From NCBI GenBank assembly GCA_020355945.1, contig CP070627.1, positions 6,843,253-6,849,627 of the forward strand: a stretch of DNA of 6,375 nt. The letters run 5' to 3'. The DNA is from Candidatus Aminicenantota bacterium (GTDB lineage Bacteria > Acidobacteriota > Aminicenantia > UBA2199). Position numbers and translations under genes: made by a program. Numbering within the stretch: position 1 is the first letter of the stretch; every line of letters starts with the position of its first letter. The notes under the pieces are model-generated. The model made no database searches. It was not told the DNA's origin and saw only the letters and a program-made list of their open reading frames with translations. This document shows positions 6,004 to 6,375 of the stretch, piece after piece.

Positions 6004-6168
6004 ATTATTTGCAATTGGAATAATTCTCCCAAACTTATTTCCATCACCGCTGTAAACGATAGTAATAATTGTTTGCATGTTTGGGGAATCGGAACAGATA
6101 ACACCCAATACTTAACCTGGCGAAATACGGCTGGAAAATGGAGCAGTTGGATTCCCAATTGGAATTAA
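6004..6168 (+). pseudogene. Fragment of a PLL/tectonin-type beta-propeller lectin repeat
   Basis: Frame 1 from a stop at 6001-6003 to TAA at 6166-6168 encodes 54 residues without a start codon or ribosome site. The segments LISITAVNDSNN, LHVWGIGTDNTQYLTWRN and GKWSSWIPNWN follow the blade pattern of PLL/DUF346-like and tectonin-like propellers, in which an 'S-I-x-A-V' strand leads to 'L-x-V-x-x-I-G-x-D-x-x-x-x-x-x-W' and then 'W-S-x-W'. Complete proteins have several such blades of about 45-50 residues and are often secreted glycan-binding proteins. Only one blade remains and a stop precedes it directly, so I infer the decayed 3' end of a former gene. Assignment is by recalled motif, not by search. 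Confidence 0.45.
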
Positions 6169-6176
6169 CGATAAAA

Positions 6177-6196
6177 CATAAAATGGCATAAAATGG
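6177..6196. repeat. Perfect 10-bp tandem duplication
   Basis: CATAAAATGG at 6177-6186 is repeated exactly at 6187-6196. It is probably a slippage or small duplication scar; no role is apparent. Confidence 0.75.
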
Positions 6197-6222
6197 GACA
6201 GGTCAACAAAAAATGATCTCCG

Positions 6223-6273
6223 GGGGTGCGCCTTAACGATCCGGGCTTCACGTCTTAGGTTCAGGCGCACTCC
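6223..6273. repeat. Inverted repeat, 11-bp stem with 29-base loop
   Basis: GGGGTGCGCCT (6223-6233) pairs with AGGCGCACTCC (6263-6273) through ten Watson-Crick pairs and one G-T pair. The loop is 29 bases and GC-mixed. Too GC-rich and long-looped, with no T-run, for an intrinsic terminator. It could be a structured RNA element or a mobile-element end. Confidence 0.6.
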
Positions 6274-6275
6274 TG

Positions 6276-6295
6276 GTTCCTGTAAATCAGGGAAC
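6276..6295. repeat. Small hairpin
   Basis: GTTCC (6276-6280) pairs with GGAAC (6291-6295), and TG (6281-6282) pairs with CA (6288-6289) past a bulged G6290, enclosing TAAAT. It lies directly after the larger inverted repeat. No T-run follows. Confidence 0.5.
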
Positions 6296-6330
6296 ACTCA
6301 TACATAAGAAATAAAAAATAAATGTCGCGG

Positions 6331-6375
6331 TAGGAATGCCAGTTACCCGGCACCCGTGAAACATCCGCACAGATC
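6331..6375 (-). mobile_element. Possible 3' end of a group II intron (domain VI), partial
   Basis: Read on the - strand, 6355-6332 gives GGGTGCCGG-GTAA-CTGGCA then TTCCTA, a 7-bp hairpin extended by a GG/CC base pair set. A domain VI hairpin ending in a CCTAC-type boundary is a recalled pattern at the 3' end of some bacterial group II introns. The bases before it (GATCTGTGCGG, from 6375) could be the tail of the domain V region. If so, the intron and any reverse transcriptase lie to the right of the window, and the 3' exon begins near 6330. No clear bulged branch-point A is seen. It could equally be the terminal hairpin of another element. Confidence 0.3.

Larger units (their letters stand above)
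5911..6375. other. Gene-free right flank with remnants and repeats
   Basis: No intact gene is supported in these 465 bases on either strand; the short open frames lack ribosome sites and family motifs. The stretch contains two near-identical 7-mers (TGTAACG, TGTAACA at 5944-5957), a lectin-like repeat fragment (6004-6168), a perfect 10-bp tandem duplication (6177-6196), two hairpins (6223-6273 and 6276-6295) and a palindromic right end (6331-6375). It reads as a scrap zone of past insertions and deletions. Confidence 0.7.

Noticed and set aside
5866..6297. Minus-strand open frames over the right flank (5866-6108, 5967-6158, 6112-6297)
   Set aside because: No ribosome sites, no recognisable motifs, and they overlap the lectin-like remnant, which reads better on the + strand.

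Overview
The window carries a complete bacterial selenocysteine (Sec) biosynthesis and insertion cluster, all on the + strand and in the order selD (5' end cut off by the window edge) - selB - selC (tRNA-Sec, anticodon UCA) - selA. It is followed by a decayed accessory stretch: the N-terminal stump of a membrane sensor kinase, an intact Uma2-family PD-(D/E)XK nuclease gene, a fragment of a beta-propeller lectin-like repeat, and hairpins near the right edge that may be the 3' end of a group II intron lying mostly outside the window. The host is an anaerobic-type bacterium. Base composition is moderate, Shine-Dalgarno and sigma-70-like promoter signals are clear, and the kinase stump and Uma2 gene fit Peptococcaceae-like Firmicutes or syntrophic/sulfate-reducing Deltaproteobacteria. 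The sequence alone does not decide between them.

Layout. 1-978: selD, selenophosphate synthetase, lacking about 24 N-terminal residues including the catalytic Sec/Cys; a hairpin at its very start resembles the apical part of a bacterial SECIS. 1012-2940: selB, the Sec-specific elongation factor, 33 bp downstream and probably in the same operon. 2941-3188: non-coding, with short inverted repeats and an 84-bp degenerate tract of twelve 7-bp units. 3189-3216: a strong extended -10 promoter. 3234-3327: selC, with an 8-bp variable arm and an imperfect acceptor end. 3365-4810: selA, probably read through from the selC promoter. 4818-4845: a second, unrelated 7-bp-period tract. 4892-5257: truncated sensor kinase. 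5266-5294: promoter. 5326-5910: Uma2 gene. 5911-6375: no intact gene, only remnants and repeats.

How the genes work together. SelA converts seryl-tRNA-Sec to selenocysteyl-tRNA-Sec using the selenophosphate made by SelD. SelB-GTP carries that tRNA to ribosomes stalled at UGA codons that are followed by a SECIS hairpin. All the dedicated machinery therefore lies within about 4.8 kb; only seryl-tRNA synthetase, a housekeeping enzyme, is needed from elsewhere. No selenoprotein substrate gene lies wholly inside the window, although selD itself may be one. I found no convincing new defence or signalling system. The most unusual items are the heptad-periodic spacers, the odd selC acceptor end, the possible selD SECIS and the gene remnants on the right.
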